Assembly: GCA_910578235.1 (NCBI GenBank)
Contig: CAJTPP010000016.1
Span: 42,583-47,988 of the forward strand
Source of the DNA: an uncultured Clostridia bacterium
Lineage (GTDB): Bacteria > Bacillota > Clostridia > UBA1381
Direction: 5' to 3'
DNA: 5,406 nt
Notes under the pieces: model-generated
What the model was told of the DNA's origin: nothing
The model's input: only the letters and a program-made list of their open reading frames with translations
The model's database searches: none
Shown: one piece after another, positions 1 to 5,370 of the stretch
Layout: each line of letters begins with the position of its first letter
Position numbering within the stretch: the stretch's first letter is position 1
Made by a program: the position numbers and the translations under genes

Positions 1-101
1 CCCCCCGCCGCCACCATAAGTACAACTCCAATTATTAATATTAAGCATATAAGTAAGTTATTCTTATTTTTAAATAATTTTATAATTTCTTCCTTATTCA
101 T
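1..101 (-). CDS. spoIIIAG: Stage III sporulation protein AG, N-terminal part (cut by window edge)
   Basis: Only the first 33 codons are inside the window; the gene continues past position 1. The visible protein is a short charged head (MNKEEIIKLFKNKNN) followed by a hydrophobic segment at about residues 16-32, as expected for a single-pass protein anchored in the mother-cell-derived outer forespore membrane. In the family, the later extracellular domain oligomerises into a large ring that is part of the SpoIIIA-SpoIIQ channel; that domain is not visible here. The ATG (101-99) overlaps the end of spoIIIAF (stop 96-94), and a GAGGTGG ribosome binding site lies just upstream inside spoIIIAF. The identification rests mainly on position after spoIIIAF and on the topology. 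Confidence 0.85.
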   Translation of the reverse strand, partial: MNKEEIIKLFKNKNNLLICLILIIGVVLMVAAG

Positions 102-543
102 TTTCCACCTCATAAGGCTCCAGTCCGTACACCTCGCACAATCTGTCCCTTGCACGGTCTGTCAATTTATCCCCGTAAACACGTACACCGTCTACCCCTT
201 CTATCGCGCCCTCACCGTCAACGCGTATATCACAGTCCGCTCTGACAGACAAATTAAATTCCTTTTCCATACGCGCTTCAATATCCTCACATACCCGCTT
301 TTTCAGTTCCTCCATAACAAGCTCTGTCTGAAGTCTTTCATTATTCTCAATATTTTCCTCTACACTGTCAAAGCCGCGGAATATATCGCTTTTTACAACA
401 GTCGTGACAGGTGAAATTATACAGCTTATTATTACAAGTCCCGTGATCACCTGCACGTATGACCGCCATTTTTCGGGCGCGAGTATTCCCGCCATTGCGG
501 CAAGCAATGTCGCGCCGATTATTGTGACTATATATGCCTTCAT
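94..543 (-). CDS. spoIIIAF: Stage III sporulation protein AF
   Basis: This 149-residue protein is a membrane component of the SpoIIIA channel complex, made in the mother cell during engulfment. Two hydrophobic segments are visible at about residues 4-22 and 30-50. They are followed by a soluble acidic region (about 55-95, probably helical) and a C-terminal part with alternating strand-like and helix-like segments (CDIRVDGEG, GVRVYGD, RARDRLCEVYG). That fits the small ring-building-type domain known for this family. It is clearly shorter than the roughly 200-residue Bacillus subtilis protein, with a shorter stretch after the membrane part, yet both halves are present. The start ATG follows the spoIIIAE stop by one base, and its GGAGG site lies in the last spoIIIAE codons, so the two are probably translationally coupled. 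It overlaps the start of spoIIIAG. Confidence 0.9.
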   Translation of the reverse strand: MKAYIVTIIGATLLAAMAGILAPEKWRSYVQVITGLVIISCIISPVTTVVKSDIFRGFDSVEENIENNERLQTELVMEELKKRVCEDIEARMEKEFNLSVRADCDIRVDGEGAIEGVDGVRVYGDKLTDRARDRLCEVYGLEPYEVENE

Positions 544-544
544 T

Positions 545-1612
545 TTATCCTCCGTTCGTTGCCGCGAGCATAATGCCTATATTGATAAGAAACAGCACAG
601 CTACCATAATAACCACTGCGAACACAGTCGTGACCGACTCGGACATCTCCCACATCATTGATGAAATCCGCCTGTCTGTCAGCGGCTCGGCAATTGCCGA
701 CGTCAGTTTCAGCATAAGCTGTATAACGCCGATTTTCAAAACGGGTATTATGCATATAACGCACAGCACAATTATTCCCGATACACCGACAGAATTTTTC
801 ATAAGCCTTGTCCCGCTTATAACCGTTTCAAGCGTATCCGAAAGAAAACTTCCAACAACAGGCACAAGACTGCCTACCGCAAACTTCACTGCCTTTCCGC
901 TCACAGCGTCAAGTGACGGCGCGGAAAAACCGTATATTCCGCTTATGCCTGTAAATATTGTTATGATAGCCGCCATAAGCCACTTGGCAATCGACTTTAC
1001 AACACGGCAAAAGCCCGAAAGCTGCACCTTATCGCTTATATTCCCCGCAACAGCAAGCACAGAGCTGAATGCGATAAGCGGCACAAGACATTTTTCAATC
1101 AGTACTGACACTATATATACCGCCGCGGACATAATAGGCTGAAACGCCGCAGCCGAAAATGTCTTGCCGCTTGTGGCTATCATAATCATAAGCAGAGGCG
1201 ACAGTTTTGTTATAAAGCCCGTCATAGCCGTCACGACCTCCGTGCCGTAATTCAGCGCAACGGTAAAGCACTTTACCGCCGACGCGCTCATAAGCGTAAA
1301 ACAGGCAAAAAATGCCGCCTCACCTGTGGACTTATTCCCCATTGAATTAGACACAGCCGTAATAATACCTGAAATCGCCGCGATAATAAACAATATTGTC
1401 ACATCTCCGGCGCATTCCCGCACCTCCCGCATAAGATCGTCCGTAACCATATTAAGAATGTTTACAGGATTTAGCGATAACTGTCCCGAGACTGCTTTCT
1501 CAACAGTTTCATTGAAAAGCGTCTCCCCGTCAAGCGAGGGCGTGTCCGCATACACACTCACAGGCAGCATAATTACAAGCACCAGCACAAGTTTAAACAG
1601 CAGAGAGCGCAT
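545..1612 (-). CDS. spoIIIAE: Stage III sporulation protein AE
   Basis: This 355-residue polytopic membrane protein is the largest integral membrane subunit of the SpoIIIA complex. It begins with a classic signal peptide: basic residues, a hydrophobic core at residues 4-18, and a likely cleavage after VYA (about residue 22). After a soluble stretch (about 23-66), roughly six to seven hydrophobic segments follow, near 68-88, 98-120, 131-147, 161-190, 209-226, 276-302 and 325-350. The family is known to carry a cleavable signal and multiple membrane spans, and the Bacillus protein is a little longer (about 400). The chosen ATG lies inside the end of spoIIIAD (20-base overlap). It is preceded by a GGAGGT site about 8 bases upstream, and the signal peptide follows it directly. 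The stop is one base before spoIIIAF. Confidence 0.93.
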   Translation of the reverse strand: MRSLLFKLVLVLVIMLPVSVYADTPSLDGETLFNETVEKAVSGQLSLNPVNILNMVTDDLMREVRECAGDVTILFIIAAISGIITAVSNSMGNKSTGEAAFFACFTLMSASAVKCFTVALNYGTEVVTAMTGFITKLSPLLMIMIATSGKTFSAAAFQPIMSAAVYIVSVLIEKCLVPLIAFSSVLAVAGNISDKVQLSGFCRVVKSIAKWLMAAIITIFTGISGIYGFSAPSLDAVSGKAVKFAVGSLVPVVGSFLSDTLETVISGTRLMKNSVGVSGIIVLCVICIIPVLKIGVIQLMLKLTSAIAEPLTDRRISSMMWEMSESVTTVFAVVIMVAVLFLINIGIMLAATNGG

Positions 1613-1985
1613 TTATGCACACCTCCAGAAACTCCGTTATTATCGGAATAGTTAATCCCAAAATAAACACCTTCCCCGCCATTTCCACCTTCAGCGCTAT
1701 CGCCCCCTCGCCGCCGTCACGAAGTATTTCAGCTCCGAACTGTGTTATATACGCCACACCTACCACCTTTATCACAGCCGAAAAATAACGCGTGTCAACG
1801 CCGCTTTTTTCCGTTATCAGCGATATCTGTCCAATTGCCGTTTCAAGCGTGCCGAGCGTGAAGAATAATATAACAAGAACCGAAGCAAGCCCGACAAGCA
1901 GTCCGTATTCCTTTCTGTACTGCTTTACTGTTATAGAAAGTATTCCGCCCACAACTCCTACGGCAATAATTTTAAAAATATCCAT
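1593..1985 (-). CDS. spoIIIAD: Stage III sporulation protein AD
   Basis: This small (130 residues) integral membrane protein of the SpoIIIA channel is close in length to the roughly 133-residue Bacillus homologue. Hydrophobic segments lie near residues 4-20, 28-48, 68-83 and 103-120. A conserved-looking charged and glycine-rich stretch (AEILRDGGEGAIALKVEMAGK, positions 85-105) precedes the last span; this region is a good family signature. Homology of this family and spoIIIAC to small membrane subunits of secretion export gates has been suggested; no catalytic residues are known. A GGGAG ribosome binding site lies in the 13-base gap after spoIIIAC. The 3' end overlaps the start of spoIIIAE by 20 bases, which points to translational coupling. 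Confidence 0.93.
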   Translation of the reverse strand: MDIFKIIAVGVVGGILSITVKQYRKEYGLLVGLASVLVILFFTLGTLETAIGQISLITEKSGVDTRYFSAVIKVVGVAYITQFGAEILRDGGEGAIALKVEMAGKVFILGLTIPIITEFLEVCINALSAV

Positions 1986-1998
1986 ACTTGTCTCCCGT

Positions 1999-2193
1999 TT
2001 ATAAATTAAATATACTCTTCACCGTATCAAACAAATCTCCTATCTGCTGTGTCACTATAAACAGAACCACCACTAAACCCGCTATGGTTGTAAGTAACGC
2101 CTGTTCTTCCCGTCCCGCGCGCGTGAGAAGCTGATTAAGCACAGCGACAATTATTCCGATACCCGCTATCTGAAATATTAAATCAACATTCAT
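1999..2193 (-). CDS. spoIIIAC: Stage III sporulation protein AC
   Basis: This 64-residue protein is close to the 68 residues of the Bacillus protein and consists almost entirely of two hydrophobic helices (about 6-24 and 34-50). They are joined by a short polar loop (TRAGREEQ) and followed by a short amphipathic tail (GDLFDTVKSIFNL). The pattern of a small two-span membrane subunit immediately before spoIIIAD is typical of the operon. It lies 27 bases after the spoIIIAB stop, with an AGGGA-type ribosome binding site in that gap. It acts in the mother-cell membrane around the forespore as part of the SpoIIIA-SpoIIQ transenvelope complex; its own biochemical activity is not known. Confidence 0.92.
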   Translation of the reverse strand: MNVDLIFQIAGIGIIVAVLNQLLTRAGREEQALLTTIAGLVVVLFIVTQQIGDLFDTVKSIFNL

Positions 2194-2220
2194 TTTATCT
2201 TCCCTTTTAATCCCGCATTA

Positions 2221-2699
2221 TTATATTAAAAGAATTATAAGCATAAGTCCCGCAAGAACGCCGCCGCTTCTGTAAATCCTTCCGAAACGTCCGTATTCCT
2301 CGCGCGCCTGCTTCTCCTGTTCTTTTATCAGGCTTTTTATATATTTAATGTTTTTGATCTGATCATCCGTATCGGTTTTTCCTATGCTTCTGCCAAGCAT
2401 CAGCAGTATATCACTGTCCGCCTCCGTAAGACACAGCCTGCTACCGCCGCTGCCCATGCCTTTCCTATCCCCTTGTCCTCCATGTCTTCCGCCGCGAGAG
2501 TAAACAGTCCGTTTCTGTCAATTCTTAAAAACGCTTTCTTCAGTTTATTTACACTGAATACAATTTCACTTTCCAGCATCTCAAGCGACGCGGCAATATC
2601 CCCGAGATTTTTCAGACGCGTTTTCAGCGTCATACTCATGCGGAAACCAAAATATCCGCAGGCGAATCCCGTCATAACGGCGCCAAAAATTTTTACCAT
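2221..2699 (-). pseudogene. spoIIIAB: Stage III sporulation protein AB, split by an apparent single-base frameshift
   Basis: The two halves of this gene are in different frames. The first frame (ATG 2699-2697, stop at 2402-2400) gives a membrane anchor at about residues 3-20, then a helical region with MLESEIVFS, up to GIGKAWAAAV (residues 77-86). It then degenerates into LRRRTVIYC and stops. The second frame carries the rest of the family pattern, LCLTEADSDILLMLGRSIG, then a charged coiled helix and a C-terminal hydrophobic segment (GGVLAGLMLIILLI), with its stop at 2223-2221. Joining them near 2434-2459 restores a protein of about 159 residues, close to the roughly 170 usual for SpoIIIAB. 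One missing base accounts for the shift; a sequencing or assembly error is as likely as a real mutation. The start overlaps the spoIIIAA stop by 7 bases, with a GAGGAGG site at 2710-2716. In the family this protein is a membrane partner of the SpoIIIAA ATPase and resembles a secretion-system platform subunit. Confidence 0.8.
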
Positions 2700-3619
2700 T
2701 CCGTCAGCGCCTCCTCAATTGTTCCCACACCGTCCCGCCGGCTCAGTGTCACTGCAAAATCAAAAAATCCCAGCATTCGCTTTAAATCCGGACGGCGTTT
2801 TATCATCTCTATATTTCTGCCGTGAATTGACGCAATCACCGCGCAGCCGCTGTTTGTTATTCTTTCCAGCGCGTCAATATCCTCTTGTCTGCCTATCTCG
2901 TCCGTAACAATGACATCGGGACTCATTGAGCGCAGTACCATCAGCATGCCCTCGGCTTTATCCGCGCTTTCCAAAACATCTGTTGAAAAACCAAGATCAA
3001 ACGCGCTTCTCCCCTCGCTGAGAGCAGCAATTTCCCGCCTTTCGTCCACAATACTGACACGGTATGACTTGTACGAAAGCTGACGCGCAATATCACGCAG
3101 CATTGTTGTTTTCCCCGCTCCGGGCGGTGAAATAATAAGCGTATTCTTTATATGACCATCACACAGTATACGCGGAACAACCTTGTCTGCCGCGCCGGTC
3201 ACCTCACCCGCCAGGCGGTAGTTTAAAGCGGAAATATCCTTTATAAAGGATACCTTGTCCTCCTTTATTACAGCCGTGCCCGTTATACCTATCCTGTGTC
3301 CTCCGGCTATGGTAAGAAAGCCGTTTTTCATCTCGTCACGCACTGAATATACCGAAGCCGCCGTAGCGATCTCCATAGCCTCGTCAATATGCTCCCGGGT
3401 CACTGTAAGCGTAGATGCCGGTATCGGCGTAAGCTGACCTTTTGTATTAAGATAGCGCGAGGCGTTACTGTAGTTAAATATAAGCGGCTTACCCAGCCGC
3501 ATATGTATTTCGCATACGCCGTCAAGATCTATACCGTACATATAACGCCGTATTCCGCGCGGCATAAAGCCCAGTATCCCACGCGACGAGACTGCCGCTT
3601 CATTGTTTGCTATGTACAT
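2693..3619 (-). CDS. spoIIIAA: Stage III sporulation protein AA, secretion-type ATPase
   Basis: This ATPase of the mother cell-forespore channel is related to type II/IV secretion ATPases; ATP hydrolysis is thought to power assembly or transport. Numbering from the chosen start (308 residues), an N-terminal domain covers about 1-150. The nucleotide-binding core then shows Walker A PPGAGKTTML (about 165-174), a VDERREIAALSEG motif (about 191-203), Walker B VIVTDEIGRQED (about 236-247) and the later SIHGR (about 264-268). An in-frame ATG exists five codons upstream (3634-3632), but the GGAGG ribosome binding site lies inside those codons and is correctly placed, 8 bases before the ATG at 3619-3617. 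The resulting 308 residues match the roughly 307 of the Bacillus protein. It is the first gene of the operon, and its stop overlaps the spoIIIAB start. Confidence 0.95.
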   Translation of the reverse strand: MYIANNEAAVSSRGILGFMPRGIRRYMYGIDLDGVCEIHMRLGKPLIFNYSNASRYLNTKGQLTPIPASTLTVTREHIDEAMEIATAASVYSVRDEMKNGFLTIAGGHRIGITGTAVIKEDKVSFIKDISALNYRLAGEVTGAADKVVPRILCDGHIKNTLIISPPGAGKTTMLRDIARQLSYKSYRVSIVDERREIAALSEGRSAFDLGFSTDVLESADKAEGMLMVLRSMSPDVIVTDEIGRQEDIDALERITNSGCAVIASIHGRNIEMIKRRPDLKRMLGFFDFAVTLSRRDGVGTIEEALTEW

Positions 3620-3627
3620 TTGCTTTT

Positions 3628-3632
3628 CCTCC
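3628..3632 (-). promoter_or_regulatory. Ribosome binding site that fixes the spoIIIAA start
   Basis: A GGAGG motif on the minus strand sits 8 bases before the ATG at 3619-3617. It overlaps the alternative upstream ATG (3634-3632), so that upstream codon has no ribosome binding site of its own at a usable distance. This decides the shorter, 308-residue form of SpoIIIAA. Confidence 0.8.
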
Positions 3633-3641
3633 ATTCGTGTT

Positions 3642-3670
3642 TTTGTATTTGATATATATTATTTTTATCG
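3642..3670 (-). promoter_or_regulatory. Candidate sigma-E promoter of the spoIIIA operon
   Basis: Reading the minus strand, CGATAAA (3670-3664) and AATACAAA (3649-3642) are separated by 14 bases. This resembles the sigma-E pattern, an ATA-centred -35 and a CATACA-like -10 with a 14-15 base spacer. Sigma-E is the known mother-cell regulator of spoIIIA in model organisms, so the location between the upstream terminator and spoIIIAA is right. The match is imperfect (A in place of the first C of the -10), the region is AT-rich, and the predicted leader would be short. A weaker alternative -10, TATACAAA at 3700-3693, lacks a good -35. Confidence 0.4.
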
Positions 3671-3716
3671 CGCGTTTAGAACAGAAAAATATTTTGTATA
3701 TAAAATCAAGCATCAT

Positions 3717-3746
3717 AAAAGGACTGCTGTTACAGCAGTCCTTTTT
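3717..3746 (-). terminator. Rho-independent terminator of the sdpR-sdpI-ogt operon
   Basis: A perfect stem GGACTGCTG / CAGCAGTCC (3721-3729 with 3733-3741) has a 3-base loop and is extended by AAAA/TTTT to about 13 pairs. On the minus strand it is followed by TTTT, on the plus strand by TTTTT, so it could work in both directions. The loop is the stop codon of ogt and the left arm of the transcript encodes its last residues (GLL). The stem therefore overlaps the coding end rather than following it. It separates this operon from spoIIIA. Confidence 0.85.
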
Positions 3747-4185
3747 CAATATCAAGCAGTCTCTTTTTTATATCCAGTCCGCCGCCGTACCCGACAAGCG
3801 AGCCATCCGCCCCGATTACCCTGTGACACGGAATAATTATAATTATCTTATTGCGGTTATTCGCCATACCCACAGCGCGCGACGCCTTCGGATTTCCTAC
3901 GTCTGCCGCTATGTACTTATATGAGCGTGTCTCTCCGTAAGGTATACGCATTAAAGCGTTCCATACCGATTTTTGAAAATCGGTTCCGCTTATGGAAAGC
4001 GGCACATCAAACTCACGCCTTTGTCCGCAAAAATATTCCTTAAGCTGTTTTGCGGCTTCCTGAATAAGCTCCGTCTCTTTTTCGCGCGCTTCAACCGTAC
4101 TCACAGTCACATCTGTTATTCCCGTATCGTCACACGCGATCGCCGTTCTGCCTATAGGAAAATCATAATACCATACATTCTTCAT
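3730..4185 (-). CDS. ogt: Methylated-DNA-[protein]-cysteine S-methyltransferase (O6-alkylguanine repair)
   Basis: This suicide DNA-repair protein transfers an alkyl group from O6-alkylguanine (and O4-alkylthymine) in DNA to its own cysteine. In its 151 residues, an N-terminal ribonuclease-like domain (about 1-65) is followed by the DNA-binding and catalytic domain. That domain shows FQKSVWNALMRIPYGETRSY (70-89), the recognition helix with the arginine finger in ASRAVGMAN (R103), and the active site PCHRVIG with nucleophile C120. A glycine-rich YGGGLDIKKRLLDIE tail follows. All key residues are present, and the length suits the short Ogt type without an Ada regulatory domain. The start is two bases after the sdpI stop, with an AAGG-type site inside the end of sdpI, so it is probably the third gene of the sdpR operon. 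Its stop codon forms the loop of the terminator. Confidence 0.95.
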   Translation of the reverse strand: MKNVWYYDFPIGRTAIACDDTGITDVTVSTVEAREKETELIQEAAKQLKEYFCGQRREFDVPLSISGTDFQKSVWNALMRIPYGETRSYKYIAADVGNPKASRAVGMANNRNKIIIIIPCHRVIGADGSLVGYGGGLDIKKRLLDIEKGLL

Positions 4186-4187
4186 AA

Positions 4188-4826
4188 TCAGATACCTTTC
4201 CTGTACATAGCATACGAATATATCGAGGGAATAATTATCATCATAATTATGACAATTATAAAAAATACCGTATGCATTTCAAAAATTGCGTAAAGCGACA
4301 TGATAAATCCGCCGATAATCCAGAGCTTACCCGCCAAACGGTGTGTCCTGTTCCAGTTTTCCTCGCTTGCAAGCGTCCACGGAAGCTTAATTCCCATAGT
4401 AAAGTTTTGTCTGCATTTCGGCAAATAATTTCCTATCACAACAAACATAATTCCAATAATCAGCGGCACAAATCTTACAAGATTTATTCCTTTAACGGAA
4501 AACATTATAATCATACACTGCACAATGACTGACAATACCGGCAGTGTCCATAAAACCACGCCTTTTATATGTCTGTTTATTCCCCGCTTCTTCGGTTCGG
4601 CATTCAAAGCGAACCATATCAGTATATTTGCCGCAAATAGAACAGATGGTATAAGAAATACAGCCACCCATTTCGGACTGTAGCCATCGGGTTCATTTTT
4701 AAAATTCCAGTGTGTCACCACAGTATCAGGCATTTTATCATAAAACGCCAGTGACAGCAGCGCCGGAAGCAGACACACTGCTACGGATAACCAAAATCCT
4801 TTTGTTTTAAATATATTATTACTCAT
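4188..4826 (-). CDS. sdpI: SdpI-family membrane protein (toxin immunity / signal transduction)
   Basis: This 212-residue membrane protein is close to the roughly 207 residues of Bacillus subtilis SdpI. Six hydrophobic segments lie near 10-29, 52-74, 88-110, 115-132, 166-183 and 187-205. Between the first two is a DUF1648-like extracytoplasmic motif, MPDTVVTHWNFKNEPDGYSPK (32-52). The SdpI signature follows the fourth span: GNYLPKCRQNFTMGIKLPWT (132-151) then ASEENWNRTHRLAGK. In B. subtilis, SdpI protects against the SdpC cannibalism toxin and, when occupied, sequesters the SdpR repressor at the membrane. That role is inferred here from family and from the SdpR-like gene overlapping it by 8 bases upstream. 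No sdpABC toxin genes are in view, so it could protect against another peptide or act as a sensor. A GGAGG site lies 6 bases before the ATG, inside the end of sdpR. Confidence 0.88.
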   Translation of the reverse strand: MSNNIFKTKGFWLSVAVCLLPALLSLAFYDKMPDTVVTHWNFKNEPDGYSPKWVAVFLIPSVLFAANILIWFALNAEPKKRGINRHIKGVVLWTLPVLSVIVQCMIIMFSVKGINLVRFVPLIIGIMFVVIGNYLPKCRQNFTMGIKLPWTLASEENWNRTHRLAGKLWIIGGFIMSLYAIFEMHTVFFIIVIIMMIIIPSIYSYAMYRKGI

Positions 4827-5091
4827 TGCCGTCCTCCTTAAATTGCGCTATCCAGAGCATGATTTCCTCAAACACGGAAATATTAAGTTCATAGTATATG
4901 TAGTTCTTATTTTTTGTTTCATAAATCAGATCTGCTTTTTTCAGCTGCGACAAATGATATGAAACTGTTGCGTTCGTCATCTCAAACGCGGAGGCAATCT
5001 CTCCCGCCGATTTTCTGCCGTTTTTCAGCATCATAAGAATTTCACGGCGGTTTGGATCGGCAAGCGCCTTAAAAGTTTCCGCAAATCCCAT
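4819..5091 (-). CDS. sdpR: ArsR-family transcriptional repressor, SdpR-like
   Basis: This 90-residue winged-helix regulator is the same length as B. subtilis SdpR. It shows the ArsR pattern FKALADPNRREILMML (7-22), the helix-turn-helix SAGEIASAFEMTNATVSYHLSQLKKADLI (28-56, recognition helix about 40-50) and a beta-wing, ETKNKNYIYYELN (58-70). The metal-binding CxC motif of ArsR/SmtB sensors is absent, as in SdpR, so a metal response is unlikely. The start ATG follows an AGGTGA site by about four bases. It overlaps sdpI by 8 bases and is the first gene of the operon. Two large palindromes immediately upstream embrace its predicted promoter, consistent with autorepression that is relieved when SdpI captures the repressor. 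The regulatory mechanism is inferred from the Bacillus pair. Confidence 0.88.
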   Translation of the reverse strand: MGFAETFKALADPNRREILMMLKNGRKSAGEIASAFEMTNATVSYHLSQLKKADLIYETKNKNYIYYELNISVFEEIMLWIAQFKEDGNE

Positions 5092-5103
5092 TGCATCACC
5101 TCA

Positions 5104-5141
5104 TTAATATCTATTTAGATAATTATCTAAATAGATATTAA
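5104..5141. promoter_or_regulatory. 38-bp perfect palindrome, proximal operator of sdpR
   Basis: Every base of this 38-bp stretch matches its own reverse complement with no loop. Its core is CTATTTAG (5111-5118), ATAATTAT, CTAAATAG (5127-5134). Each arm is itself a small dyad (ATCTA-TT-TAGAT). It covers the predicted -10 box (5140-5135) and the transcription start of sdpR and ends three bases from the ribosome binding site. Transcription would begin inside it, so the full hairpin would not form in the mRNA. It is therefore best explained as a DNA operator, probably for SdpR. Confidence 0.75.
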
Positions 5142-5163
5142 CATAATGTCCGCCTAAAGTCAA
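5135..5163 (-). promoter_or_regulatory. Sigma-A-type promoter of the sdpR-sdpI-ogt operon
   Basis: On the minus strand, TTGACT (5163-5158) and TAATAT (5140-5135) are separated by exactly 17 bases. A TG extended -10 motif lies one base before the -10 (TGTTAATAT). The -35 matches the consensus in 5 of 6 positions and the -10 in 4 of 6. The -35 box is the inner end of the distal palindrome and the -10 box is the outer end of the proximal one, so a repressor on either site would cover a promoter element. Confidence 0.7.
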
Positions 5164-5198
5164 TACTATTTAGAAAATTTTCTAAATAGTATTGACTT
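5157..5198. promoter_or_regulatory. 42-bp perfect palindrome, distal operator of sdpR
   Basis: This is a second gap-free palindrome of 42 bp with core CTATTTAG (5166-5173), AAAATTTT, CTAAATAG (5182-5189). It shares the outer 8-mers and the 8-bp spacing of the proximal palindrome, and equivalent bases are exactly 55 bp apart (about five helical turns). Its inner end supplies the -35 hexamer of sdpR. No T-rich tail follows on either side, so a terminator is unlikely. It could be a paired SdpR binding site or an unrelated regulator's site. Confidence 0.7.
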
Positions 5199-5237
5199 CC
5201 GATAATCTTTAATTCCATAGATTTTTCCAAAAAACAC

Positions 5238-5267
5238 TTGACAACACGCTTTAGATTATGGTATTAT
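5238..5267 (+). promoter_or_regulatory. Sigma-A promoter of the tRNA-Arg gene
   Basis: A perfect -35 box TTGACA (5238-5243) and a -10 box TATTAT (5262-5267, 5 of 6 matches) are separated by 18 bases. The predicted start near 5274 gives a leader of about 20 bases before the tRNA. It points away from sdpR and lies about 40 bp from the distal palindrome. Confidence 0.75.
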
Positions 5268-5293
5268 ATTATGCGTAGCAAAAAAAGGCGTAC

Positions 5294-5370
5294 GCGCTCG
5301 TAGCTCAGTTGGATAGAGCGTTCGGCTACGAACCGAAAGGTCGGGGGTTCGAATCCCTCCGGGCGTACCA
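5294..5370 (+). tRNA. tRNA-Arg, anticodon ACG
   Basis: All four arms fold over 77 bases including an encoded CCA. The acceptor stem is GCGCTCG with CGGGCGT, and U8-A9 follow it. The D-stem is GCTC/GAGC. The anticodon stem is TTCGG/CCGAA with loop CTACGAA (anticodon ACG at 5328-5330), and the variable loop is AGGTC. The T-stem is GGGGG/CCCTC with loop TTCGAAT, and the discriminator is A. The ACG anticodon is normally modified to ICG by TadA and then reads CGU, CGC and CGA. The acceptor has two wobble pairs, including an unusual G1-U72 at the very end. Confidence 0.95.

Noticed and set aside
534..1142. Plus-strand open frame of 202 codons
   Set aside because: It is wholly antisense to spoIIIAE and spans its membrane segments, has no ribosome binding site, and resembles no family. 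It is a shadow of the real gene.
2400..2480. Programmed -1 frameshift in spoIIIAB
   Set aside because: No X-XXY-YYZ heptamer is in frame. The only partial site is A-AAG at the lysine codon before GCA. Slipping there would replace the family-like KAWAAAV by KGMGSGG, so a simple base loss nearer 2434-2450 fits better.
2473..2907. Plus-strand open frame of 144 codons
   Set aside because: It lies antisense to spoIIIAB and spoIIIAA and has low-complexity, serine- and proline-rich content typical of a reverse-strand shadow.
3620..3634. Upstream ATG of spoIIIAA adding five residues (MEEKQ)
   Set aside because: Those codons contain the GGAGG ribosome binding site for the next ATG, and the shorter protein matches the usual family length.
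5104..5198. The two palindromes as terminators or a CRISPR/insertion-sequence end
   Set aside because: There is no T-tract, no GC-rich stem, no regularly spaced repeats, and no transposase or target duplication nearby. Overlap with the promoter elements fits operators better.
5192..5220. Second, plus-strand promoter from the TTGACT at the right end of the distal palindrome
   Set aside because: No -10-like hexamer sits at 16-18 bases. The motif exists on this strand because the sequence is palindromic, and the tRNA has its own better promoter further right.
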